Both the position numbers and the translations under genes were made by a program. Below the pieces are notes generated by a model. The model did no database searches. It was given only the letters and a program-made list of their open reading frames with translations, and was not told the origin of the DNA. Shown in pieces: positions 9,185 to 18,229 of a stretch of DNA of 64,000 nt; position 1 is the stretch's first letter, and each line of letters begins with the position of its first letter. Source of the stretch: Psychrobacter sp. JCM 18903 (GTDB lineage: Bacteria; Pseudomonadota; Gammaproteobacteria; Pseudomonadales; Moraxellaceae); contig NZ_BAWJ01000008.1 in NCBI RefSeq assembly GCF_000586475.1, forward strand, positions 98,340-162,339. The letters are read 5' to 3'.

Positions 9185-9871
9185 CTATCGTTTATCCAAA
9201 CGGTTAGCCAACCAATTACCTGATGCTTGAATGGAGACGACCATTATTGATAGGACAATAACGATAAAAATCATCACCTCCGTTTGATAACGATAGTAGC
9301 CATAACGAATGGCTAAATCCCCCAGACCACCGCCGCCAATCATACCTGCCGCTGCTGAATAAGAGAGCAGGCTGATACAGAGAATCGTCACGGACAATAC
9401 CAGTCCTGAGCGTGCTTCATTGAGTAAGACTTTAATAATGGTCAAAGGACGTGCGCCCATAGACTCGGTCGCCTCAATGATACCGCGTGGCACTTCACGT
9501 AAGTTTTGCTCGACCAAACGGGCAAAATAAAACGAACCTGCAATGGCGAGTACCAATGAGGCCGCAATCGGTCCAATACCCGTGCCAACGATAGCCTTAG
9601 TAAATGGGCTCATGGCAATCATCAAAATGACAAATGGGAAAGCGCGCATAAAGTTGGTGATACCACCAAGCAGACCATACAATGTTTTGTTTTGCAAAAA
9701 CTGTCGATCACTGGATAAAAACAAAAATATGCCAAACAACCCACCGATGACAATCGCCACCGTCGTTGAGATGCCAAGCATAATAAATGTATCAATAAAC
9801 GCGTTCACAATCTCTTTGCGCAGGGCAAACAGCTTGTCTATCGAGGCGGATAATTCACTACCAGTTAACAT
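9185..9871 (-). CDS. metI: Methionine ABC transporter permease MetI
   Basis: Inner-membrane permease of the methionine importer. 228 residues with about five hydrophobic segments. The conserved EAA loop is IEATESMGARPLTIIKVLLNEAR, and the MetI-typical SYSAAAGMIGGGGLGDLAIR follows. The first cytoplasmic segment contains IDTFIMLGISTTVAIVIGG. The start at 9871 has AGGAG 9 bases upstream. Lies 19 bp downstream of metN and about 220 bp upstream of metQ. Confidence 0.95.
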   Translation of the reverse strand: MLTGSELSASIDKLFALRKEIVNAFIDTFIMLGISTTVAIVIGGLFGIFLFLSSDRQFLQNKTLYGLLGGITNFMRAFPFVILMIAMSPFTKAIVGTGIGPIAASLVLAIAGSFYFARLVEQNLREVPRGIIEATESMGARPLTIIKVLLNEARSGLVLSVTILCISLLSYSAAAGMIGGGGLGDLAIRYGYYRYQTEVMIFIVIVLSIMVVSIQASGNWLANRLDKR

Positions 9872-9890
9872 ATTTATTTCTCCTGCCTCA

Positions 9891-10661
9891 TTAGTCTTCG
9901 TGCACTAAGCCTTTGCCAATCGGGGTGGTCGCCTGAATCAGACCGTCTCTCACATCCGCAACTTCCAAGAGTTGACCTTGATGCAGTAATGCGGCGCGAT
10001 CACACAGCCTACGGATGACACTCATCTCATGAGTCACAATCACAATGGTGACGCCAAGTTGTTCGTTGATATTGCGTAGACAAGTCAACAAGCTGCGGGT
10101 CGTCGCAGGATCAAGCGCACTGGTTGGCTCATCAGCCAATAATACTTTAGGACTGGGGGCAATCGCTCGGGCAATACCGACACGCTGTTTTTGTCCGCCT
10201 GACAGCTGCGCAGGGTAGTGACCAGCGCGGTCTGTTAGATCAACAATCTCTAGGCAATCCATGACTCGTTTATGAATGTCGCGGCTCGGATATCCTGAAA
10301 CAGTTAAATTAAAGGCCACGTTGTCAAAAACAGTACGATTGGACATCAGATTAAATTGCTGAAAAATCATACCAATATTATGCCGAGCGATACGCAATTC
10401 ACTGGCAGACAAAGTGGTCAAGTCAGTGCCATCGACGATGACTTGACCAGCATCTGGACGCTCAAGCATATTGATTAGGCGTAGCAAAGTAGACTTACCG
10501 GCACCCGAGTATCCCATTAGGCCGAAGATTTCGCCTTGCTGGACAGATAACGAGGTCGGTTCAACGGCAGTAAACCAATGTGGTTTGCCATCTTTGTCTT
10601 TGATTGATCGGTCGCTTAAAAAACTCTTGGTCACATTGTTTAAGACAATCATGTCATTCAT
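9891..10661 (-). CDS. metN: Methionine ABC transporter ATP-binding protein MetN (short form)
   Basis: ATPase energising methionine uptake. Walker A GYSGAGKST, Q-loop MIFQQFNLM, signature LSGGQKQRVGIARAI, Walker B VLLADEPTSALDP, H-loop VTHEM. The start is set at 10661 (MNDMIVLNNVTKSF); 10679 (TTG) and 10652 are alternatives, and none has a strong ribosome site. At about 256 residues it lacks the C-terminal NIL/C2 regulatory domain of MetN proteins such as E. coli's (343 residues), which mediates feedback by bound methionine. Gene order metN-metI-metQ and the metQ lipoprotein identify the substrate. Confidence 0.9.
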   Translation of the reverse strand: MNDMIVLNNVTKSFLSDRSIKDKDGKPHWFTAVEPTSLSVQQGEIFGLMGYSGAGKSTLLRLINMLERPDAGQVIVDGTDLTTLSASELRIARHNIGMIFQQFNLMSNRTVFDNVAFNLTVSGYPSRDIHKRVMDCLEIVDLTDRAGHYPAQLSGGQKQRVGIARAIAPSPKVLLADEPTSALDPATTRSLLTCLRNINEQLGVTIVIVTHEMSVIRRLCDRAALLHQGQLLEVADVRDGLIQATTPIGKGLVHED

Positions 10662-11194
10662 GGAGGGCTCAAAATTCAATAATTTTTTTAATAGTCACAA
10701 ACGCGCTGTCGGGCCTCTTTAACAATGTAAGAAGCCAATTAAGAAACAACCGTTAATAACCCTATAATAAGGGGCGCTAATATAGCATATTATCGAGCAC
10801 TTTGGATATGAACATCCGTGACAGGCTTATGATTAATAGCTATTAGTAAGAGGGGTTTTGTAGAATGTGAGTCGCGATGATCGAGTAGAATGAAGTGTCT
10901 GTTCATAGCACCTTATATAGTCATTCCACTATAAAAGTATTACTGCGTTAACCTCGCTTGAAATATTAAATATACATCTACACTCGGTTGCCTTGTACTA
11001 CTTTTAAATTGAATCTACTATAGCATCGCTGACTAGGTTGTGTCCTTATTTTAAAAATGGTGATAAAAATGAGATAAATCGCCGTCAAACAAGGAAAGTA
11101 GCGCAAATAATATCGAGATATTGATACACTATTTGACGATGTTTGGCAAAATTTAGCCCATTTAAAGGTTACTAGATTGAATTGAAGAAACGCC
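10662..11194. other. Intergenic region between metN and histidine kinase
   Basis: About 530 bp, AT-rich, no credible gene on either strand. It must contain the metNIQ promoter, but I could not fix a convincing -35/-10 pair or any SAM riboswitch-like structure by eye. Confidence 0.4.
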
Positions 11195-13394
11195 CTAGTC
11201 ATGCTGGTGATAATGTGGGTCGTGCTTGACTGGTATAACAACTAAAAACCTAGTATGTCCATTCAACGTATCAGTAATGATGCGCCCCTGATGGGCGGTA
11301 ACGATTTGTGATACTAGCGATAAGCCTAGCCCAGAGCCTTTATTTTTTTGTTGCAACCGCACAAATGGGCTAAATACTTCTTCACGTTTGTCTTCTGGAA
11401 TACCCGTGCCTTCATCAATCACTGCCAATACTGCATATTTCGGTAATGGGCGTACAGGATCGGTCTTGGCTTTTTTGAGATGCTTGGCAAACAAGCCTTC
11501 TTTGCGCGGTGTACTGAGTACTTCCGTAGGATTTTGAGTGTTGTTTTGAGCATCACCCTTATCACGTGTATTGCCACCTTTATTTGTTATGGCACCTTTG
11601 GATTTAGGAATTGCATCATTCAAGCAGTACTCTTAGCGTCATTGATAACTGCAGACGGCTCTTCAGTGTCAGGAACTGCTTTCCAAACCATCTTTTTAAT
11701 TTTTTCAGTCAAATCATTGGTAAAGTTATGATAATTAGCAATCAATGAGGATGTGCTGGTGCTTCCAACGGTATCGTTACTGTTGACTAAGTTTGTCGAA
11801 GTGCTTGAGTCAGTTTGAACACTATCCGCATCAGTAGATTCTGTTAAGGTCGCACAGGTTTCAATAGAGTCAATGTCGCTGTTGGTATTATTAATATCAG
11901 CCTTATCTATTTTAGTCTCTATATTTACATCGGCATCAGCATCGGTATCGGAATTGAGATCATGCTCAACCGCAATATTTTCTCCGTTTTTATATATCGG
12001 TGGTGCTGGCAACAGGATAATAGCATCCGTTGCTTCAGATTTAACTTTACCAGTACTATGAGAAGAATCGTTTGAGTGTATATGACTATGCGTAATATTA
12101 CTATGCGCAATATGATTATGCGTATCGTCTTCATTAACCTCGATTGGTTGGTGATAGGAGTCAAAATCAGAGCTATTATAATCGGCAAAGCTACTGCAGA
12201 GTATTGTTTGCAGCAGGTAATCAGGTATGGTATCTGCTTCATCAATAGTTTGCACACCATACAATAGTACCGTCACGGGTGGCTTGCCGTGTAGCATGGC
12301 ATTGGTTAACAAGTTGCGAATTAAATGGGTCAACATCGATGATTGACCATCGATCACAATATGTTCACCAATGAGCGTCGCTTCAGGATAATGTTGCCGT
12401 TCTTGATTCACCAGATCGTATAAGTCTAAGCTTTCAACTTGCTGCAAGGCATGACCGGCGTCTAAACGACTCACCAATAAGATACTCTCTACCAAATCAT
12501 TGAGCCCTGACAAATCACGGTTAATCGCTTGCGCACGTTTATCAAACTTTGCTTTGGTATCAGATGGTAGCGCCCCGGCGAGCATATCCATCATCTCAAT
12601 CTGTAAGCGGATACGAGTAATGGGGGTACGTAGCTCATGAGAAGCATGTGCTAAGAGCAGGTTATTGGCATCGATAAGGTGTTCGATTTTTTGTGCTGCT
12701 TGGTTAAATCCACGCGCTAGTGAAGCGATCTCATCGTTACCACGAGCATTCACCCGTACGGTAAAATCACCATCACCCAGTTGCGCCATCTGCTGGCTCA
12801 TCTGATTGATGCGCCAAGTGATGGTACGAGCAATCCACCATAGGACACCTGCCATAATAAGTAACAATAGTAGTGTGCCAGTAAATAAATTCAGCGCAGA
12901 GAGAGTACTGGTTTTTTAGGCGGTAAGCGTGATTCATACAAAAGCGTATAGCCGGTACTGCTATAAACCTGAGCTTGCTTGGTAGGGGAGGTGTCTGCGA
13001 GAGAGGGAAAAACGCGTGAAAATAAAGAGGGCGGTGCGGGCAACTCCAATGGCAAATCGCTGTTATCCGTTTGCATTAGCAATCGACCTTCGCTGTCATA
13101 CAAGCCCATCTTTGCCTGTAATGACTCATCAAAGATATCAAAGCTCTTTTTGACCACTGCTAGCATAAAGCGCGCTTGCAAGCGATTGTCCTCGCTAACA
13201 GAGATATTCAACTCATGCAAGAAAGGGTCTATTTGTCCTAAAATCTGAGTGGCCAATACTTCTGATCGAATACTTGCATCTTTATCGTGCACAAGTTGCG
13301 TCAACAGCACCATCGCCACTGCAAATAAAATAAGTGCCAGCATGACACTGGCAAATAATTTGGCAAATACCGAACGAAATCCCAACTGCTGCAT
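11195..13394 (-). CDS. Sensor histidine kinase with long insertion in ATPase domain, two frameshifts
   Basis: Membrane sensor kinase, about 730 residues once two missing bases (near 12885 and 11625) are allowed for. Order: transmembrane helix 1 (KLFASVMLALILFAVAMVLL), periplasmic sensor (~120 residues), transmembrane helix 2 (TGTLLLLLLIMAGVLWWIA), HAMP with GDGDFTVRV, H-box ASHELRTPITRIR (phospho-His), N-box HLIRNLLTNAMLHG. Then comes an acidic Asp/Ser/Thr-rich insertion of about 270 residues, followed by G1 box VIDEGTGIPEDKREEVFSPF and G2 box GSGLGLSLVSQIV. It is 102 bp downstream of its partner response regulator, on the same strand. The signal sensed is unknown. Confidence 0.88.
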
Positions 13395-13496
13395 TAAACC
13401 ATCTCTACTATCAGCCGTTTATATCCACTCATACTTCTAATTTGCATAAACCAATCAAAAGTATGGTTTTTATCGATTAATTTGCCACTTTTGTGA

Positions 13497-14219
13497 TCAA
13501 ACCTGATCAGTGGCAAATTGATAACCAACACCGCGTACGGTAATAATACGTTTTGGCTGGCGTGGGTTGTCTTCAATTAAAGCACGCAGACGCGAGATAT
13601 GAACATCAATGGCGCGATCGATATTATCTGAGCTGTCATCATTGGGCATGGCTTGCCACAGTTGCTCGCGATTCAATACTTTACCAGAGTGGGTGGCAAA
13701 GTAATGCAATAATTGAAACTGATGCGTCGTTAAACGAACAGGCTCATCATCGATGGTCACTTCATGGCTGTCAGGAAACACGCTCAAACGACCAAAGGTC
13801 AAGCTATCAGACTGGCTATCTGCTTGATTGGGCTGCTCATGACGGCGAATAACAGCACGGATTCGAGCGAGAAGCTCACGTGGCTCAAAAGGCTTAGATA
13901 TATAATCGTCAGCACCCATCTCAAGACCTAGCACGCGATCGGTGGTATCGCCTTTCGCTGTCAACATGATAATTGGTACTTTATTGGTCATGTTATTTTT
14001 ATTGCCGCGAATTTTTTGACAAACTTGCATACCATCCATATCAGGCAGCATTAAGTCAAGCACGACCAAATCAATGTCACGCTCTTTGGCATCCAATAAA
14101 TCAAGCCCTTCTTGACCAAGCCCTGCATGATGGACGTCATAATAATTCATGGTCAGGTAATCGCTGATTAACTCAGCTAGATCAGGATCATCTTCGATTA
14201 ATAAAATCTGCTTGCTCAT
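13497..14219 (-). CDS. OmpR-family two-component response regulator
   Basis: 240 residues. Receiver domain with acidic pair IEDDPDL, phospho-acceptor Asp in LVVLDLMLPDMDG, Thr in IIMLTAKG and Lys in DDYISKPF. The C-terminal winged-helix DNA-binding domain ends RIITVRGVGYQFATD. Overall resembles RstA/OmpR-type regulators. It is encoded just upstream of the sensor kinase on the minus strand, so the two form a pair; targets cannot be read from the sequence. Confidence 0.93.
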   Translation of the reverse strand: MSKQILLIEDDPDLAELISDYLTMNYYDVHHAGLGQEGLDLLDAKERDIDLVVLDLMLPDMDGMQVCQKIRGNKNNMTNKVPIIMLTAKGDTTDRVLGLEMGADDYISKPFEPRELLARIRAVIRRHEQPNQADSQSDSLTFGRLSVFPDSHEVTIDDEPVRLTTHQFQLLHYFATHSGKVLNREQLWQAMPNDDSSDNIDRAIDVHISRLRALIEDNPRQPKRIITVRGVGYQFATDQV

Positions 14220-14515
14220 GGGTTATCCTCTAGTTGTTGTTATGGTTGGCCAAACATTTCATCTGTTTTGATATTTTGTATCACGATAAATACATCGCTG
14301 ATTTTAGGATCTCAAACAGTTAAACGATTAAGCCTCTAGGTTCTCAAACTTTCTAAGATTTCTCAAACTTTCAAGATATTGAGTCATTTAATACCAATGA
14401 TTCAGAATACTCGGTTAATGCTATATATCATACGGCCATATTGCTAATTACGCAGTTACAAAACAAGAGAGGCTTTGTTAATGTTTCTACACAATGTAAC
14501 TGTCGGTATGCATAG

Positions 14516-15818
14516 CTATGAGACATTGACTTTTTTACCTTTAGCATCAGCTGGTAAATCAGCCAAACAAATCAAACTGTCATTGCTAATACCCGCAATT
14601 AAATACTGCTTTGTGATAGGGTCATATTCGACTACTTCAATAGGCTGGCGTGTTAGGCGCTGATCCTGTCCAATAATCCACACGTTAGCAGTTAACGGTG
14701 ACAGAGGCTTATATGGTGACGTTTGTAATTCTGTCAAGTCAACATCGTGCAACGCGCGATTAGGTACGATAGTGCCCACATCTATTTGACCATAATTAAC
14801 CCGCCCCGTGACTTTCATATCTGGCAATAACTTGTCTCGACTTGCTTCATTGTCAATGACATTAACATAGACCAACAGCTTTTTTGGCTGGCTGGTCGCG
14901 GTCAGTTTACTGACTTGTCCTGTGAACTGTTCCGACATACCTTCAGCTGTAAAATTGACAGTCTGACCAACCGAAAGTTGTGGTTCTGCTTGAATAGGTA
15001 GGGTCGCGATAAAGTGTAATTTAGTTTCATCGCTAAGCTGTAATAAAGGCGTGCGCGCCTCTAGTCTTTGACCTGCTTTGGCATATAAGTTTTTTACACG
15101 GCCAGAAAAACTGGCACGCACAGTGACCAAATTATACTGACTCTGCTGCGGTTTTGAGCTTGCCGTGCTATTAGCGCTGGTTTGGTCATTGTTTTTAGGA
15201 TTGCCGACTGCGTTTTTAGGAGCGCCCACTGTGGCGTTTGCTGTTGCCTCTTCTTTGTGAGCAATTGGGTCGTTTTTAGTGGTTGTTGCACCATTTTCTG
15301 CTGTAGGCTGATTGGGTTTTGAGCTAGCGTCCGTTTTTTGTGAGTGTGTTTGCTTTACATCAACCGCATCGTTCGTCATCTCAGAATCTGGGACAACGCT
15401 GTTCGATGCCGAAGATTGTTCCTTGACCGGGTTAGATGCATCTGCTGTTTTGCTTTCTGATTGCACGCGTCGAACGATAAGCAGCGGCATATCTTTTTCT
15501 ACCCATTGACCCTCAGTAACCATTATTTCTTCGACGTTAATGGGGTATGCAGCGATAAGCTTAGTCTGTTTGATAGGTTCGATCTTACCTTGTAAACCAA
15601 GGCTAGGCTGATAACGTGAAGGTTTTATGCTCAATATATGATCTGGCGTCATGGTAACACTATCGTCGGTAATGACAATAGGGGTATCTACAGTCTCACT
15701 GTTTTCTGCAGTCACAGGCTCATTGGTAGGCGGTGATGGCTGACAGGCAGCAAGAAGAAAAGCACTCAGTAGATAGGTGCTATTTTTAAAAATTAGAAGC
15801 CGTCATAGCAGTCACCAT
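14516..15818 (-). CDS. HlyD/RND-type periplasmic adaptor lipoprotein, frameshift near its start
   Basis: Membrane-fusion (adaptor) protein. From an ATG near 15818 (15806 and 15827 are alternatives) the frame reaches a T5/A5 run near 15797, where one extra base breaks it. The following frame gives LLSAFLLAAC, a lipoprotein signal with Cys. First lipoyl half: QGKIEPIKQTKLIAAYPINV with VTEGQWVEKDMPLLIVRR. Then a ~108-residue Ser/Thr/Asn/Lys-rich linker occupies the place of the usual helical hairpin. Second half: TVRASFSGRVKNLYAKAGQ, followed by a beta-barrel domain. No inner-membrane pump or outer-membrane channel gene is adjacent, so the partner is unknown. Confidence 0.75.
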
Positions 15819-16110
15819 AGTAGTCATCGTTTTATTATATAGTGAATTGCCACTGGGTGAAATAAGCGCAAAAAACTTAATAAACCACTGACATTAAGGC
15901 TACTAAACCCAGTCATTAGCTAAGGTAGGAGTGACAGCTAGTCTGAACATATTTTTATATTACTGACCAGTTCGAATATTGGCTTACTCATAACTGGAAA
16001 TTAGTCGATAACTGTGCTAAAACAAACATAACAAAATACAATGATACACTTTTATCACAAAAGAAAATTATTCAGCAATGTGCCAAGCGTTTCTATATAA
16101 TGCAGAGATA

Positions 16111-16310
16111 TCATAAGGTTGATGGTTCTTCTGCTTCGGGCTTACCTCTTTTATCGTCAACGTCATCAGTAATAAAAGGTACTTTACCTTGTTTTAGACC
16201 AAATACGGTTGCAGTGGACGATAATAAAAGCAAAATAAGTCGTCTAAAAAGCCATAGATTTGGCGCAATTTAGTAAGCTTATTAATTAGAAAGTGCGTAT
16301 AGTAGCCCAT
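16111..16310 (-). pseudogene. Possible small membrane protein ORF, frameshifted
   Basis: From the ATG at 16310 (MGYYTHFLINKLTKLRQIYG) the frame reaches FLDD. With one base added near 16228 it continues as LILLLLSSTATVFGLKQGKV and an acidic tail ending EAEEPSTL at the TGA at 16111. The result, about 66 residues with one hydrophobic helix followed by a charged tail, is protein-like. The FLDDLI pattern recalls the YkvA/DUF1232 family, but the match is weak. There is no good ribosome site. It lies alone in the 680-bp gap between the adaptor gene and pilG. Confidence 0.35.
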
Positions 16311-16495
16311 GTTGACGCTCTGTTTGACAGGCGGATACTGGCAGCTGATATGTTGACTGTCATAACATATGGTAATGCAAATTTAGCGTCTCATATCAGT
16401 CCAATAATGAATGATATGATAGGTTGAAATAACCGTTAAGTTTTTGCATTGATGGATGGTATTAAGAATAAATAGTCGTTTATAGGACACTGATA

Positions 16496-16873
16496 ATGGA
16501 AAATAATTTTGATGGTTTAAAAGTAATGGTGATTGATGATTCAAAAACCATTCGCCGTACCGCAGAGACTTTATTACAAAAAGCGGGTTGCGAAGTTGTG
16601 ACCGCCATTGATGGTTTTGATGCTTTAGCAAAAATTGTCGATAACAATCCAGATATTATTTTTGTCGACATCATGATGCCGCGTTTGGATGGCTATCAGA
16701 CTTGTGCGCTAATAAAAAATAACCCTGATTATGCCAGCAAGCCTGTGATTATGTTGTCGTCTAAAGATGGCTTATTTGACAAAGCGCGTGGTCGTATTGT
16801 GGGGTCAGATGAGTATTTGACCAAGCCATTTAGTAAAGATGAGCTGTTCGAGGCAATTAATCAGTACCGCTAA
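16496..16873 (+). CDS. pilG: Twitching motility response regulator PilG
   Basis: Single-domain CheY-like receiver, 125 residues. Acidic pair VIDDSKTIRRT, phospho-acceptor Asp in IIFVDIMMPRLDG, and Lys in EYLTKPFSKDE. The KTIRRTAETLLQKAGCEV stretch and position first in a pilGHIJK-chp cluster identify it as PilG, which receives phosphate from ChpA and influences pilus extension and cAMP signalling in Pseudomonas and Acinetobacter. A ribosome site AGGA lies at 16484-16487. A 282-bp gap separates it from pilH. Confidence 0.92.
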   Translation: MENNFDGLKVMVIDDSKTIRRTAETLLQKAGCEVVTAIDGFDALAKIVDNNPDIIFVDIMMPRLDGYQTCALIKNNPDYASKPVIMLSSKDGLFDKARGRIVGSDEYLTKPFSKDELFEAINQYR

Positions 16874-17155
16874 TATAAATAAGTCCACTTATAGACATAT
16901 CATTAAATATCGTCTTACAAGTTGGTATGATTTATGCATAGCTATGCTTTATATAGAATCAGATAAATTAGGCTAGGCATTACGGTTAAGAGATTTAGTA
17001 TTGATAAAATATTACTAATAACTGCTCAATATTTAATCGAAACTGTTAAGAGAGTTGCCCTGCCATTCATGGTTGGCGTGCTACTTTCAGTCGGATTGTC
17101 TCAATAATATAACAACATATCCTTATGGATACTTTCGAAAATAAAGGAAATTCCT

Positions 17156-17518
17156 ATGACTACAGTTTTAGTCATTGACGACTCACCATCTGAGATGGCG
17201 AAATTTCGCGACATGCTTGCCAGACATAATTTTAAAGTATTAGAGGCCATAAATGGTGAGCAAGGTTGCCAGATGGCCATTGATCACTTACCAGATGTCA
17301 TTTTAATGGACGTGGTTATGCCTGAGATGAACGGTTTTCAGGCCACTCGCAAAATTACTCGAGGTAAGACCACCGCGCATATTCCAGTGATTATGATCAG
17401 TACCAAAAATCAGGAAACCGATCGAGTTTGGGGAAAACGCCAAGGCGCTAAAGAGTATATGGCAAAGCCTGTTGACGAAAATGGATTGGTTAATATTATT
17501 CGTAAAGTAATGGAGTAG
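17156..17518 (+). CDS. pilH: Twitching motility response regulator PilH
   Basis: Second CheY-like receiver of the Chp system, 120 residues. VIDDSPSEMAKFRDML at the N-terminus, phospho-acceptor Asp in VILMDVVMPEMNGFQATR, Thr/Ser in IMISTKNQETD, and Lys in EYMAKPVDENGL. The QETDRVWGKRQGAKEYM segment is typical of PilH. It follows pilG after 282 bp, with AAAGGAA as ribosome site. In Pseudomonas, PilH acts mainly as phosphate sink or controls retraction; that role is inferred here from homology and context. Confidence 0.92.
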   Translation: MTTVLVIDDSPSEMAKFRDMLARHNFKVLEAINGEQGCQMAIDHLPDVILMDVVMPEMNGFQATRKITRGKTTAHIPVIMISTKNQETDRVWGKRQGAKEYMAKPVDENGLVNIIRKVME

Positions 17519-17521
17519 ATT

Positions 17522-18052
17522 GTGGCTTCCAGAGGGTTTATTGAGCTTCTGCGTTTAGCAGACTTGGCACGCGCGCGCAAAAGTGGTCGCCGCGGTGGAC
17601 AAGAGTATGACTGGCAAGGTGTGGTATTCGAGATTGGCGGACAGCGGTTAGTTGCACCGATGGGTCAAGTATCAGAAGTATTGGCCATGCCAGAGTATAC
17701 CAGCTTGCCTCTAGTGAAGCCTTGGATGCTAGGCATCGCCAATATCCGCGGACGCCTATTGCCAATCACTGATTTGTCTCAGTTTTTACAGGTTCCTAGT
17801 CGTTTAACGCAAATGAGCCAACGCAAAGTCATTGTCATTGAACATGACAATCTCTTTTCAGGACTGTTAGTGGATCAAGTTATTGGGATTGAACAATTTA
17901 CGCATGATCAATACCGTGCAGAAGCTATAGAGCCTGATTCGCCTTTTGCTCCTTATAATCACGGTAAGTTCTTTAAAAATGAGCAAGATTGGTATGTTTT
18001 TATGCCAAGCCTGCTCGCACAAGACCTGCAGTATACCGATGCTGCAATATAG
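17522..18052 (+). CDS. pilI: CheW-like adaptor PilI
   Basis: 176-residue CheW-domain scaffold linking PilJ to the ChpA kinase. Motifs: VVFEIGGQRLVAPMGQVSEV, then WMLGIANIRGRLLPITDLSQFL, and RKVIVIEHDNLFSGLLVDQVIG. The start is GTG at 17522, only 3 bp after the pilH stop. Its ribosome site GGAG (17510-17513) lies inside the end of pilH, implying translational coupling. Ends with a 177-bp gap before pilJ. Confidence 0.92.
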   Translation: MASRGFIELLRLADLARARKSGRRGGQEYDWQGVVFEIGGQRLVAPMGQVSEVLAMPEYTSLPLVKPWMLGIANIRGRLLPITDLSQFLQVPSRLTQMSQRKVIVIEHDNLFSGLLVDQVIGIEQFTHDQYRAEAIEPDSPFAPYNHGKFFKNEQDWYVFMPSLLAQDLQYTDAAI

Positions 18053-18229
18053 CAGTCGATAACAGCTATCTGGCTGCTATAACGATGACGAAATAATAGC
18101 GAATGACATGATACGGTTGGGTGTCAGTATTCATACAGGCTTTGCTAATCACTGTTGTTTTTATAACAATAAGATTGTCAAAGTCAGTCACGATGAGACT
18201 TTGATGATTGTTTGAAAGGAATACGTACG

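Noticed and set aside
10662..10800. Possible SAM riboswitch upstream of metN
   Set aside because: No recognisable SAM-riboswitch core or terminator-antiterminator pair found by eye.
10978..11241. 87-codon minus-strand ORF downstream of the histidine kinase
   Set aside because: Composition unlike a protein and overlaps the true end of the kinase gene.
11873..12267. ORFs in other frames within the kinase insertion (both strands)
   Set aside because: Low-complexity DNA produces long open frames in all frames; the kinase frame is the one continuous with H-, N-, G1- and G2-boxes.
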